Source: Paramacrobiotus metropolitanus (Eukaryota; Tardigrada; Eutardigrada; Parachela; Macrobiotidae). From it: a stretch of DNA of 64,000 bases. The notes under the pieces are model-generated. The model made no database searches and was not told where the DNA came from. It saw only the letters and a program-made list of their open reading frames with translations. Both the position numbers and the translations under genes were made by a program. Of this stretch, positions 1-11,205 are shown piece by piece (position 1 is the stretch's first letter; the number at the start of each line of letters is the position of its first letter). The stretch covers positions 186,001 through 250,000 of the forward strand of contig NW_026570274.1 of assembly GCF_019649055.1 (NCBI RefSeq), in the 5' to 3' direction.

Positions 1-100
1 AATATGTAAGCAATCGAATCACAAGTTTAGTGCTCCGTAAATTAACGCGGTTCAAAGTCAATTTATGAGAAGCATAATATGCGTAAGTAACTACTTGCAG

Positions 101-3100
101 GTGTATTTGGGTATGGAAACCATGCGAAACAAACGAATCCTCGGCGACTTTAACTGGAAGTACAACGATGATAACGATTCGGTAAAGTACCTTTTAAAAG
201 GCTTACGGGTGGCTATTGTTGACTAGTGACTGTTGCGGTTGTCTAGACTGCCTTCCGCGCTTATCAGTCACTTCTTCTCGTTCAGCCAAAAAACGTTGAT
301 ATGGCTCCCAATTTTGATCTCGGGATGGAATTTATTCGTCGTTCGGCACGAGAATATAATTTCACGTACAACATTACCGATCAGGTGAATGAGACTGAAT
401 GGATCTACTGCAAAGTAATAAGAGTAAATGCCGAACTACAAAGTATGCACAACGTTTGAATGCACGTAAGAGATCTCCCGTACGTTCTTACATTAAATTT
501 TGACAACGTAAACAGTATTACCGATTTAACTGTTTTGCCGAATTTGAGTACCGTTTTACGGAATAATAATAATTTACTTTGTAGAGCTTTCCAAATCTCA
601 TCACTAGTTATTGGGCAATTTGCGCTATCGCAGCGGTAAGAAAATTGTAAAACGTTTATTGTGCAAAGCCCCTTAACTACGTACAGCTTTAGTCGATGGT
701 TGCTAAACTGAACGTACGTGATGTGTGCGCTGCTTAGTAACAATTAGCAATCCCCCCGCACTCCGAAATTACTAATGTTTAGCTGTGGTAGGAGCTACTC
801 AATCGGAATAACGGTTTACAGGCATTTCGTTTAACAGTTTATTAACGAATCGCTGTCACGAGGAGAGGAAGTAAATTACCAAGACGGCAAAGCTTTAGCA
901 CGCCTTTTCCTGAATCGAAGTTATTCTGATGAATACGGCAAAATGTACATCGACAACACTGGACAACGGCGTACCGACTTCGTTGTCACCTACTTTAACT
1001 CTACCGGAATACGCACAGTAAAACAATATGTTTCCTGAGTAATCAAAGTATTCTGTATAGAACACGGAGATATTAAATTGGTCCAGTTAAATATATCCGT
1101 AATCTATGTATATCCAGTCTCGTATAAAGTATCCACTTTAATTTTTCCAGCCATTTTTAACCAGAACGGGTATGAGCGAAATCTTAGTGGAGGTCGTCAA
1201 TTTAACAAAGTGGGCTTCTGTGGGCGCTGAATTTCCTCCACTCAATGAACCGGCGTGTGGCTATTTGAATAACAAACCCATATGTTGGCATACTGGTGAG
1301 GATAGTAGATAATAGTCCGTTACATAGCGCTGACTTTTTAAAAGGTGCTGAGAAAAGTGTCAGAATCAAAGTCCATTGAGATAACGCACAACAACCACTA
1401 CCGTGATAACACATGAACTGTTATGACGGCATCTGTGAACGCAAAGTGAAAACACCTACTGGACATCTAAGTGGAGCAAGCTGGCATCTATGATGCGTGC
1501 AGTGCCGAAACAAAAAGCTACTCGGGAGTAGGTTTTCATTCCGGCACAACGTTTACAAAGTTGTGGGTGTGCTATATTTCATATAGCCAATCCGTGCTCT
1601 CGCGCTTATCTCGAATGAACTTTGGTTTTGACGGTTAGAAAGGCAAACAGATAAACCGTCACGGCATGTAACGGACTAATATTTTCAATTCTTGTTTGCA
1701 ATATAGTGTTTGCAAAATTCCAGGTACAATGATGACAACGTACATTACTGCGGCGACCTTACTAGGCATTTTCATTATTGCAGCAATGTTCGGAGTTGCT
1801 CGCTGGAGGTAATCTTGAGAATTTCCTTACTTAAGGATCTTTTTATTTATTAAATGGATTATGCATCTCCTTACAGAAGAGACTTCAAGAGAGTAAAACT
1901 TGTAACATCAATTTTTTTCTACGCACAGTTGAAAGCGATGCCATCTACCATAGTAGTATTCACTATATTCGAGTGTCATGATATGACCGCAAGTACGAAT
2001 TCGTTTTTTTAAACAGATATGTCAGATTGAAAGATGAAGGTAAGCTTCTGCTCACTCCATGGTGGGAAGTGGAGATTGAGGATCTGAAGCCGCTGTCACA
2101 TTTCCATTCCAACGCTTCGTCGTTCTTTGCTGTTCCAAAGATAACTTGTGACGCGGTTTCCGTTTCATGTCAGTCGGTTAGTATCACGAAGTTTTGAGTA
2201 TCGGTTAGTATCACGCAGGTTGAGTATCACGAAGTATGGGTTTTTTGAGCGGTAGCTGTCATATTCAGTTTGAGGTTATGACCACGTAGTTTCCGTTAAA
2301 CGTTCCGCTCCGAAAAGTAGGCCAACTGACCACAGATTTACGCAACGGCAAAAAGTAGATACTCAGTAGATACTCAATAACTCAGTAGATATTCTACTCA
2401 GTAGATACTCTATAAATCTTGATATCACACACAGAATCGTTTTTCAAACGACTGTGACACAACTATGTGCTCGGCATGATACATTCGTACGTTTTGTATC
2501 TGAAAATCCACGCGATGGTTTGCCAGAAAACTCCCTTGCCTGCGCGCTTTGCACTGATATGTGAAGCCATTGATGAAAACCCATCAATGCACTAACCTGT
2601 ATGCTTTGTTAATGATGTTATAATATGCAGATCAAACATTCTTAGGAGCCAGCGATACGATTTCTTTCTCTCCGAGGAAAAGCTGTTGCGGCCATTTCGG
2701 TGGCTCGCGGAAAAAGTTTGCTGAATTTCAAGGACCTTGCCAGCAACCACAACCTACTTAAGTTGTTTAGAAAGGTGAGGTACATATTATATATACGAGC
2801 TTTGTATTCCCGGCACTGAGGTGGAGTAATATTTTACCGGACCCATTAGCCTAAACTGAAAAATGTTTCGCAGTATTGGAGAATGGAACACCAGAATCTT
2901 TGCCGGTTCTACGGATTAAGCATCTCCCTAAACAGCACTTCCGGGTGTGACGTCCTTGTTGTGTTTTCCTGTCCATCACGAGGCAATCTACCTCAAGTGT
3001 ACAGCAATACGATTATAGGCAAAGACTTCGCCTTCAATAGTTCCTTTGTTATGGATTTCCTCGAGGTATGCGCTATCAAGCTGTCCAACACCGATCACTG

Positions 3101-5405
3101 CGAAATCAGCCGTAGCTGCGATCTTACTATTACTGTCACCGAAACAGGCTTTTTATTTTTCTTACAGGGTCTAAGTTTTATTCACCATTCGAAGCTGCAC
3201 TATCATGGTAGACTGAGTATCTTCAGTTGTTGGATTGATAAGAATTTTACCCTCAAGCTCATGAATCTGGCTACCGATCGGATCCTTGACCAGATGGACA
3301 ACATTGTCACTGTTGGTAACGAATATAACGGTATACAATCAGTTTGGGAGGAATATTTTTGGTTCGTCCCGGAGCAAAACGAAATCGACCAGTGGGATCG
3401 CGCTGCAAAGTCCATGCAAGCGGTCGATATATTTTCTGCTGGATTGGTTCTGTACGATATATTAACGGGAGGATGTCTATACAAAAAGATGCAGGATACA
3501 TTTGGTAAAGTCTGCTTTCGACGGTTTAAAGAACTGCCGCTTCTTCTTTAACTGAGTTTGATGCATTTTAGACCCGGCAACCTTTTTTAATAAAGATGAC
3601 TGCCACGATAATCCACTCACAGCAGCTGTAGATTACATGCACGTCGCCGAGTTGGCCACTGTTATCCACAGTTGCCTAAGCAATGCTCCCGAGAACCGCC
3701 CGAACGTCAAGCAACTCTGCGCGCAACTGAAAGAGCTTTCGCCACTGCTGGCACCCGAACTGAACCAGGATAAATTGTTCGATAAAGTCTATAGGCGATT
3801 CTGCCTGTATTCGAACCGGTTGGAGCGTGAGGTCGCCGCACGCTCAAAAGAACTGAGGGAAGCTCGAAGGCGTTGTGACGCACTCGTCCGGCAATTCCTA
3901 CCAAGGTACAACGGTTCTACGTGGATTGGTGCAAAAAGAAAATGCACATCAAATTTAATTATGCATTAATGCTTTTACTCGGTAGAGAAATTGTCGACAA
4001 GCTGCGTAACGGCCAGTTTGTCGAGCCGGAACTGTTCGATTGCGTCACCATTATGTTCACCCAGATCAACGAACTGATCAATTTTGCGCGTGCGGCCTCT
4101 CCGGAGGAAGTGATCGCGTTGGTTTCGAAGACAGAGGATTTTTTGGATCTGCTGTCTACGACATTCAACGTTTACAAGGTGGAGGCTGTCATGGATTCAT
4201 TTTTGGTAATACACATCGCTGCGTATGGTTATGTCTCACTTTGAACTATTTTATTCCAACGTTTAAGCGTTCTTTACGCAGACCACAGAGCGGCAAAGAC
4301 TTGCAGTTACATTCTGTTAATTATTTTTTCGTACAAGTGTGCGGTGAAGGCCAGTACATGCGCATGCTTAATTTTAACGCATCGAACAGCGACAGAAAGT
4401 TGCATTTTTTAAACGACAAAGAGGCGACGCTAATATTTTACATATGTAATAATATACGGGACGGGCTTCAAAACGGAGCTTTCTAAAGGTCACTTGGGAC
4501 GGTGAAGGTAATCTCGCCGGCAAAGGCAAACGTAAAGGTAAAGTTGAAAAAGGCACAGTGTAAAAGCAAAGGCAAAGGGCGGGCAAAGGTGAAGTAGGCC
4601 GACCCCGTGCTAATACGGAATCACTGATCATAACGAGCCGCAGACTGTCGTATGGTTTCTGCTCATTTTTAGGTTTTGGTTTTTACTTACGTATAGATAT
4701 GGCCCGGTATGGGCTCCTATGGATCTAATCATCTAGCAACATAACAGCAATTGACTGCTGTTAAGTGTTGATGTACGTACAGGTAGCAAGTGGACTGCCG
4801 AATCGCATTGGCGCAGAACATGTCCGGCGAGTGGCGAACTTTGCTCTACGAGTGTTGGAGCTTGAGCCAATGCTGGAATTGCCGCAGCAACTGAGCATCA
4901 AGACAGGAATGCATTCAGGTTGCGAATTTGTAGTTTTTTACTTTGCAATTTTTATACAAGTCTGCTGTTTAGGGCCGTGTGCAGCCGGAGTCATCGGTGT
5001 TCGGCGGCCCCGTTACTGCATGTACGACTTTAGCATTGGTCAAAATTTAACTTGTAAATTTTTATCATGTATAATAAATCCAGCTGCAGCTTGCAACTCT
5101 CGAAAATTTGAAGCGAATATCTTAGCAAGTGGTACATGAACTACTTGAATTTTTCATATCTGTTACCTAGATTTGGTGACACTATTAACGTCGCGTCGCG
5201 AATGTGCAGCCAAGGGATGCCGGGACGAATACATCTCAGTCATAATTCCGCACTCCTTTTGAAAGAATTCGAAGAGTATGACTATATTGTGGTGCTTCGA
5301 GGATTGTTGAAAGTGAAAGGGAGAGGAGACATGACCACCTACTGGCTATTCAGCAAGACATTTACACCGGCACTGACAACACCCACACGAACTAAAACTA
5401 TGTAG
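101..5405 (+). CDS. Receptor-type (membrane) guanylyl cyclase, 5'-truncated by window edge, probably impaired catalysis
   Basis: Fourteen exons join in frame (803 codons visible): 101-181, 286-414, 838-1017, 1151-1295, 1724-1808, 2017-2176, 2646-2774, 2874-3065, 3168-3504, 3572-3905, 3986-4205, 4783-4918, 4973-5021, 5171-5405. The order is that of membrane guanylyl cyclases: ANF-type ligand-binding ectodomain (exons 1-4, with GQRRTDFVVTYFNSTG), one membrane span (exon 5, ITAATLLGIFIIAAM), kinase-homology domain (exons 7-10), a dimerisation helix rich in R/E (end of exon 10), then a class III cyclase domain (exons 11-14). Such receptors convert GTP to cGMP at the plasma membrane. The cyclase domain keeps KVE, PRYC and FGDTINVASRM, but the usual SDIVGF, which holds the first metal-binding Asp, reads TQINEL (Gln codon 4062-4064). 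The second Asp (DSFL) is present. Signal peptide and first exons lie left of the window. An AATAAA follows the stop at about 5414. Family assignment is firm; loss of activity is inferred. Confidence 0.9.
2354..2410. repeat. Short direct repeat of AGTAGATACTC in a guanylyl cyclase intron
   Basis: Intron 6 of the cyclase gene contains several copies of AGTAGATACTC with small spacers. Just upstream (about 2177-2235) GTTAGTATCACG and GAGTATCACGAAG also recur. These look like local slippage repeats with no visible function. Confidence 0.6.
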
Positions 5406-6805
5406 AGTTTGGGTAATAAAAATTTTACCTTTTGTAGGATTGCCCGATGAGATGCGACGTGCTTTTATACATGTAAAAACTGTTATTTGTAGATTCCACT
5501 GTTAATAATTAATTATCGTATCGTAGTGCCATTTGGTGTTTCTAATATTTGTTTGCCAAATATCTTCGCTGATTTTTCGCCCAAAACAAAACGTGTCCCG
5601 CTACGCCACTTACAAAAAAAACTGGTTTAAAACCATCGAGTTGTGCTTAAACCTATGTTTAAACCCATATTTAACCTACGCCAAACCTGTGTTCCTGTTT
5701 CATAAAATAATAACAACCCTTAAAAAAATACGGGGGAGACCAATAACTTCGTAAATGTCCCAGGAGGGAACTACTCGTATTTGCGAGGAGGGGGACATAA
5801 ACTGATAAAATACGGTAACTAAGAAAAGAGTGTGCAATGACAGAAGACTGCTGCATCGGCCCATTGTATTCCGGAATCTGTTATGGAGCAACAATCGGAT
5901 AGGATTCCGTTCAACCTGTATACGTTGGAGCGGGTGCATAGACCCTCAAGGTCAGTAAAAATCTTCTCCCTGTCTTCTCACTGTAATGTCTTTAAGCAGG
6001 AAAAAAAACAGATAAACGACAAAAAAAGGTACAGGTAATTCGATTAACCGGCTCTTCAACACTGCAACAAACTGCGTTTTGGAACAGATCCAAATAACTA
6101 CTCAGTAGGGAAGTGCAGCACTATAAGACTGAAGCAAAGCCAGAAACGGGCTGTATCGGTAAATACGTATACATACCGCTACCTCATCCATGAAGTAACC
6201 AGGCAAATTAGTATTAAATTATCGTTTTAACTGATTATGTAATTTTTTTAGGAATTATTAGTGCGTGACCGACGTGGCAAAAGGTCCGGTATTCTTGAAC
6301 ATAGAGGACCTGGTTTTGCTTCGGTCGATGATATATGCAGATTGTGAAAAAATCGGCTGTCATTCATATTGCACAGGATTCCAGGCAGCGTTGTACTCTG
6401 TAAAATTTTATAGTATACTCGAACTCTCGAAGTATGTTCAGCATAAGAGTCGCCTTACTTGTTAGTATTATGCCGTATCGTTATAACGCTGATCATGTAG
6501 TATTTATTAGCACAAGCCATTTACAATAAACAAATTTTATATCAACAATGGAGTTGTGGTCAACAATCATGTGCTCGCTTATTAAGCGAACACAGAATAA
6601 TAATATTGATATTGAGTGCGACACTCGTATTGTGCCACAGGCAACCAAACGGCAGCCACCTGCTTCCACTATCCAGGTATCGTGTAGCAGCTCGCTGAGC
6701 GCTTAACGCTTAGAAGAAATTCTACAACCTAAAAAATTTAATGATTGTTGTTTGATGTTCGCTGTTACTTACTAGTAACACAACAGTGTTGCTTTATAAT
6801 CCATC
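5406..6805. other. Intergenic, no supported gene
   Basis: Between the cyclase stop and the first SDR start I see no convincing coding exon. Two short stretches (about 5843-5951, ending in a good AAG-GTCAGT donor, and 6250-6352, after a strong T-rich acceptor and with a GKR dibasic site) look exon-like, but their best phases do not join cleanly, so no gene is called. Confidence 0.5.
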
Positions 6806-7964
6806 ATGGAAAGATGGAAGGGACGTGTAGCTCTCGTAACGGGAGCATCTGCCGGGATAGGTTATGCCATTGCTGATGCGCTGGCTCGAAACGGCATGAA
6901 AGTGATTGGCTGCGCGCGGAACACCGAGAAAATTCTAGTAAAGTTTAATGGAAAACTACCGCAATTTTGCTTTCAATTTTGATTTCAAATTATTTTGTCA
7001 TTACAATTTAGGAACTAGGCAAAATGCATAAGAGCGGTCCTGGCAGCGTAGAAGCGGTCGTGTGCGACGTTAGCCAGCCTGAACAGATCACCGCTATGTT
7101 CGAGCATATAGAGAAACGCTATAAATACATCGATGTGTTGGTCAACAACGCGGGAATTGCATCATTTGCTTCGTTACTGTCAGGGAAGACTGAGCAATGG
7201 AGGAAACTTTTTGAGGCAGGTGGACAATGTTATTCGCCATTAGCCAATGTTATTCACTACAACTGAAAAGTTAGGTACAGTAGATTTGCTGGTTAAATAA
7301 TGCAGGTGAATGTTCTGGGATTATGTATCTGCGCGAGAGAAGCTTTGAATCTCATTCAAAAGAATGGTGTCACCGACGGCAATATCATTAATATCGGCAG
7401 GTAACAAAACCTTAAAACTGATAATTAATCATTTAATTAGCAACTAGAATCCTTTAACACCACTAGAACTGGCAGTTTACATGTACATCGTAATCTGTAC
7501 CATATTGTACGTCTGAATTGCTGAATTGTTTTTCCGCTCCGTTGCAGTACTGCTGGGCATTCTCATTTAAACTTTCCCGATGGACATTTTTATTCGGGCA
7601 CCAAGCATATGGTCACTTCGCTGACGGAATCTCTGCACCGAGAAGTGCGGGCCATGGAGCCGAAAAACAACATTCGAATCACGGTACAAACAATAACACT
7701 GGGTATTTGTCTGGATCCCAAATATTATTGGAAACGATTTGCGTATATTTACAGGATATTAGTCCTGGAGTTGTAAAGACCGAGATTGTACAGCGGTCTT
7801 TAGCTGAGATCGGTGAATCTCAGGAACAGTTGGATTTTCTGCACGACTACCAAACATTAAGCAGCGAAGAAATAGCAGACAGCGTGCTGTATGTACTGTC
7901 CGCTCCTCAGCATGTTAACGTCAAAACGCTCATCATTGCTCCCACGCAGCAACCGGAGATGTGA
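6806..7964 (+). CDS. Classical short-chain dehydrogenase/reductase (DHRS11-like), copy 1
   Basis: Five exons: 6806-6937, 7012-7215, 7306-7400, 7548-7683, 7755-7964; 258 residues, the normal length for a classical SDR. The cofactor motif TGASAGIG is at residues 12-19, an Arg after strand 2 (GCARN) suggests NADP(H), NNAG is at 89-92, and the catalytic YSGTK is at 159-163 with a Ser at 144. The ISPGVV segment and the end VLSAPQHVNVKTL resemble the DHRS11 branch, cytosolic oxidoreductases of carbonyl/steroid-type substrates; the substrate here is unknown. Exon phases (0,0,2,0) are shared by all four copies in the window, which fixes the splice sites. Intron 2 must start with GC (GAG-GCAGGT) to keep the frame, because its paralogues have GT at that place. 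An AATAAA lies about 10 bases after the stop. Confidence 0.92.
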
Positions 7965-8389
7965 CTTCCGCTTACAATAAAAAGTCGATCAATATGTACT
8001 TTCAAAAGCTGCAAAAACATCATCAACGTGCAGTTTATCAATAGTCACCATTTTAAGTGTAAAAACAGATATGCGGGAGAGCTGACAGATAAAGTAATCA
8101 ATAAAAATTTATATAAACAATGAAACTGCAGTAAAACTAAGTAACCGTGTCGCTTACTCCTGCGAGCTGGCGACTCGTAAAGAAGCCTAACGGTTTCGTG
8201 TAATTGTTTTCACAAAACTCTGATTTTAATGCCGCCCGGGTAACATGCACATAAATTTCCTTTTTTTTCTACGATAGAACTAAAATGTGAGTTTGAATTT
8301 CCGCAACTTAAAAGGTACATATGTACATGAGTGTACAGCAGAGTTGCCCCATTTCCAGTTTCGAATGGAGATGGGCCCTATTTTTCCCC

Positions 8390-8600
8390 CATTTCCCATT
8401 CACCGCTGCAGCGTTCGAAATTTATGGCCCATGGAGTGACGAGACTAAACACATAGTGCAAAAGGTCGGGAACGGTATCGCCACTGCCACAGGCCAGAAA
8501 CGAGCGAAAGAGTTTTTTTAGACAGCGGTTATCTATCCAAATGCAACGGGGAACGCGACATGTGTTATGGGTACAATCCCCGAGCAGGATAACATTGAAA
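8390..8600 (+). pseudogene. Degenerate C-terminal fragment of a retroelement reverse transcriptase ORF
   Basis: Within the 7965-9033 intergenic stretch, a reading frame gives FEIYGPWSDETKHIV followed by GNGIATATGQKRAKEFF. After a stop, other frames give QRLSIQMQRG and NATCVMGT. The order GPWS..., ATG.KRA..F, QRLS..QRGNA..V.GT is a familiar tail of reverse-transcriptase polyproteins in invertebrate retroelements (recalled pattern, not searched). It is broken by at least one stop and one frameshift. No other part of the element is recognisable nearby; the rest of 7965-9033 shows nothing. Confidence 0.45.
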
Positions 8601-9831
8601 AAGTGGCTTTGTTATAAATCTCGTTTTTTCTTGTACTCAGTTTGTACTTACATGACGATACTTATTAAAGGCAGAGAACGAGTACATTACCGTGTTGTTA
8701 TTCGATTTAATATGGTGCTCGCATTGGTATTCAACCGGTTACAGCCACAAAAACCGGTTCGGGTTAAGAATATAATAGAATATAATACTTGCTTTTATAT
8801 CCAATATTCTACACGATTGCTTGTGTTGGTGCATGAGACACACTGTGGGCTGAGCGTCCTTTGCACAGCGCACCTATTAACCGCAAATTTGCCTCGAGCG
8901 CTAACAGCACCGAGCACTGTTTTGATGGACAGTATCTGTATGTGCCGTTAAATTTCGGCAATCAGAAAATTACAGAGCGTGATACCACAATTGATACAAA
9001 TATTCAGCTCTTGAGTACACTTCCATTGCCGCTATGGAAAGATGGCAAGGAAAAACTGCTCTCGTAACGGGAGCATCGGCAGGAATTGGTTACGCTATTG
9101 CCGATGCGCTAGCTCGTAGCGGAATGAAAGTGATTGGTTGTGCGCGCAACACCGAGAAAATTCTGGTAAGTAACTCTAATTAATCGGCTGGATTTTTCAG
9201 TCAAGCGAAAAGTTGTTAATCTTCGGCTCAATAAATGGTGTGGCCTCAATAAAGGAGCTGGCAAAGAAGTACAAGAGCGGACCCGGTTGTGTGGATGCGG
9301 TGCAGTGTGATGTCACCAAAACTGAACAGATTACAGCCATTTTTGAGCACATTGAAAAACATTACAAGCATGTCGATGTGCTAGTTAACAACGCCGGGAT
9401 CGCGAAATATGACACCTTGGTGTCCGGAAGAACCGAAAAATGGCGGGAAATGTTTGAGGTATGGTTGACTTTAGCCTATACGTTGCTTCAATATGTTCAG
9501 TGTAACTGCGCTCAGTTAAAATAATTTAGATAAACGTCCTCGGACTGTGTATTTGCGCGAGGGAGGCACTAAAGCTCATGCAAAAATACAACATTACGGA
9601 CGGCAACATCGTAAACATAAACAGGTAAAATGCAGCGAATAGTTAGCGATTCGTCTGCAGAAAAATAACTGTTTTTACCTGCCAGTTTAGCAGCGTGAGA
9701 TTTTCTGAGGTTGATTAATTCAGTGTTTTGCAATAAACGGTAAGGTTATGCTTGTGATTCTTGCTGGGCTAAAATTGTTATTTGTTGCAGCTACACAGGA
9801 CACTTCCACATGAATTTGAGCAATTTGAGCA

Positions 9832-9871
9832 TCATTCTCGCTTTGAGCAGCTCATTCTCGCTTTGAGCAGC
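9832..9871 (+). repeat. Two tandem 20-bp units in the retrotransposon 5' UTR
   Basis: TCATTCTCGCTTTGAGCAGC occurs twice head to tail, and fragments of it (TTGAGCA) precede it. Repeats near the 5' end of non-LTR elements often belong to internal promoters. That role is only a guess here. Confidence 0.75.
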
Positions 9872-9985
9872 TCGAATACGGATCTTATTTTTTTTTAGCA
9901 CTGTAAACCGTGTATCCGTGTACATCAAGCTGTATGTTAACTGCAGTGACCTTTAACAATATTTTGATTGGAAACTTTAAATATC

Positions 9986-11185
9986 ATGGGTAACCCCGAA
10001 GACGGGGACGACTCTCATGTGGAAGACTTATCTGACCTACAGTATGTTGATCTGATCAAGAAACTATCCGATATTATTGACGAATTGTACGACAACCTGC
10101 CATCCAAAGGTTCCAAGACCAAAATTCTGCCGATTTTGACCGATAACGAGGAGGCCTTGAAGCGCATTCCGTCCCTGCTGAAGGACCATCACATTCGCCT
10201 GTATGAAAACGCCCTGAAAACGGAGACCCAGCTGACCTGTGAGAAGGAACGTGTAATCCAACTGACCCGCGCAAATGTCGGCACTGCCAGTGCTTCTACC
10301 AACGACTACGATACGGAGGAACCATCCCGCCAGCGAGCAACCTACGCCAAGGTGGTCACCAGCTCCAGGCCGCCAAACCAAAAGAAAGTCCTGCTGTTAC
10401 ATCCTAAAGATGCCGCCCCGTCCAACCGTGCCCGTAAGTCCGCCAACGAGATGGCTGATTTCTGCAAAACTCTGACAGAAATTCTTCCCAATGGAATGGA
10501 AACTGCTAACATCACCCATATGAGACCGGCGTCTGGTAAGTCAGTACTGGTAGAATTCAAAAGCGAAGAAGATGCTGTGAGAGGAGAAGCTATGTTTGGT
10601 AAACATGCAGACAAACTTGGTGTGTCTATTAAGAAGCCCGCTTCCCGAAAATACAGAATGATTGTACGCAGAGTGCCAGTTGCTTTAACGGAAGATGAGT
10701 TTTTACGTGAGCTATCGTCAAAAAATTTGCCAGAAAAAAGCGAAGTCAAAGTGGTAACTTTTTTGAAAAGTAGACGTGCCGATTGTAGTACTTGTGCAGT
10801 TGTAATCGAAGTTGACCTTGCGACAAGAAATTATCTGTTAAACGACAGACAAACTGTGAAATTAGGGTGGTTTCTGTGTCCCGTTTCTGATCATTTCTAT
10901 ATTCCTCAGTGCAAAAAATGCTGCGAATTTTTCCATAATGAAAGAGATTGTAAAAGCAAGCCTATGTGTGCGTATTGTGCTAAAGATCATTTGTCAAGTG
11001 ATTGTACAGAGGATGATAACTTTGCTTGTGTGTGCGCAAATTGCCGTAAAGCCGGGAAGTCCTCACCTGAAAATATGCATTCGGCCTTTGCACACGACTG
11101 GTGTGATGTCTACGTAGATCTAAAAAATTCGAAAACCTTTTACAATAGCTATCGAAAAAACGAAGTAAGATCCCGGAACCTATAA
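9986..11185 (+). CDS. Retrotransposon ORF1 protein with CCHC zinc knuckles
   Basis: An intact 399-residue ORF; the frame is open from a TTG at 9968, but the first ATG is 9986. The N-terminal half is acidic and probably helical. The C-terminal quarter has gag-like zinc knuckles starting at about residue 309: C-x2-C-x4-H-x4-C, then C-x2-C-x3-H-x4-C (CAYCAKDHLSSDC), then a third Cys/His group ending HDWC. Such proteins bind the element RNA and form the ribonucleoprotein used in target-primed reverse transcription. The middle (about residues 180-290) has an RNA-recognition-like alternation of strands and helices, which is only suggestive. It is followed after 20 bases by ORF2. Confidence 0.88.
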   Translation: MGNPEDGDDSHVEDLSDLQYVDLIKKLSDIIDELYDNLPSKGSKTKILPILTDNEEALKRIPSLLKDHHIRLYENALKTETQLTCEKERVIQLTRANVGTASASTNDYDTEEPSRQRATYAKVVTSSRPPNQKKVLLLHPKDAAPSNRARKSANEMADFCKTLTEILPNGMETANITHMRPASGKSVLVEFKSEEDAVRGEAMFGKHADKLGVSIKKPASRKYRMIVRRVPVALTEDEFLRELSSKNLPEKSEVKVVTFLKSRRADCSTCAVVIEVDLATRNYLLNDRQTVKLGWFLCPVSDHFYIPQCKKCCEFFHNERDCKSKPMCAYCAKDHLSSDCTEDDNFACVCANCRKAGKSSPENMHSAFAHDWCDVYVDLKNSKTFYNSYRKNEVRSRNL

Positions 11186-11205
11186 AAGCTGATCCAACAA
11201 TCATC

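Noticed and set aside
5843-6352. Two exon-like pieces, the second with a GKR site and GPGFASVDDICRL ending
   Set aside because: The donor phase at 5951 does not fit the strong acceptor at 6250 without a stop; only a weak internal AG makes it work, and no signal peptide was found.
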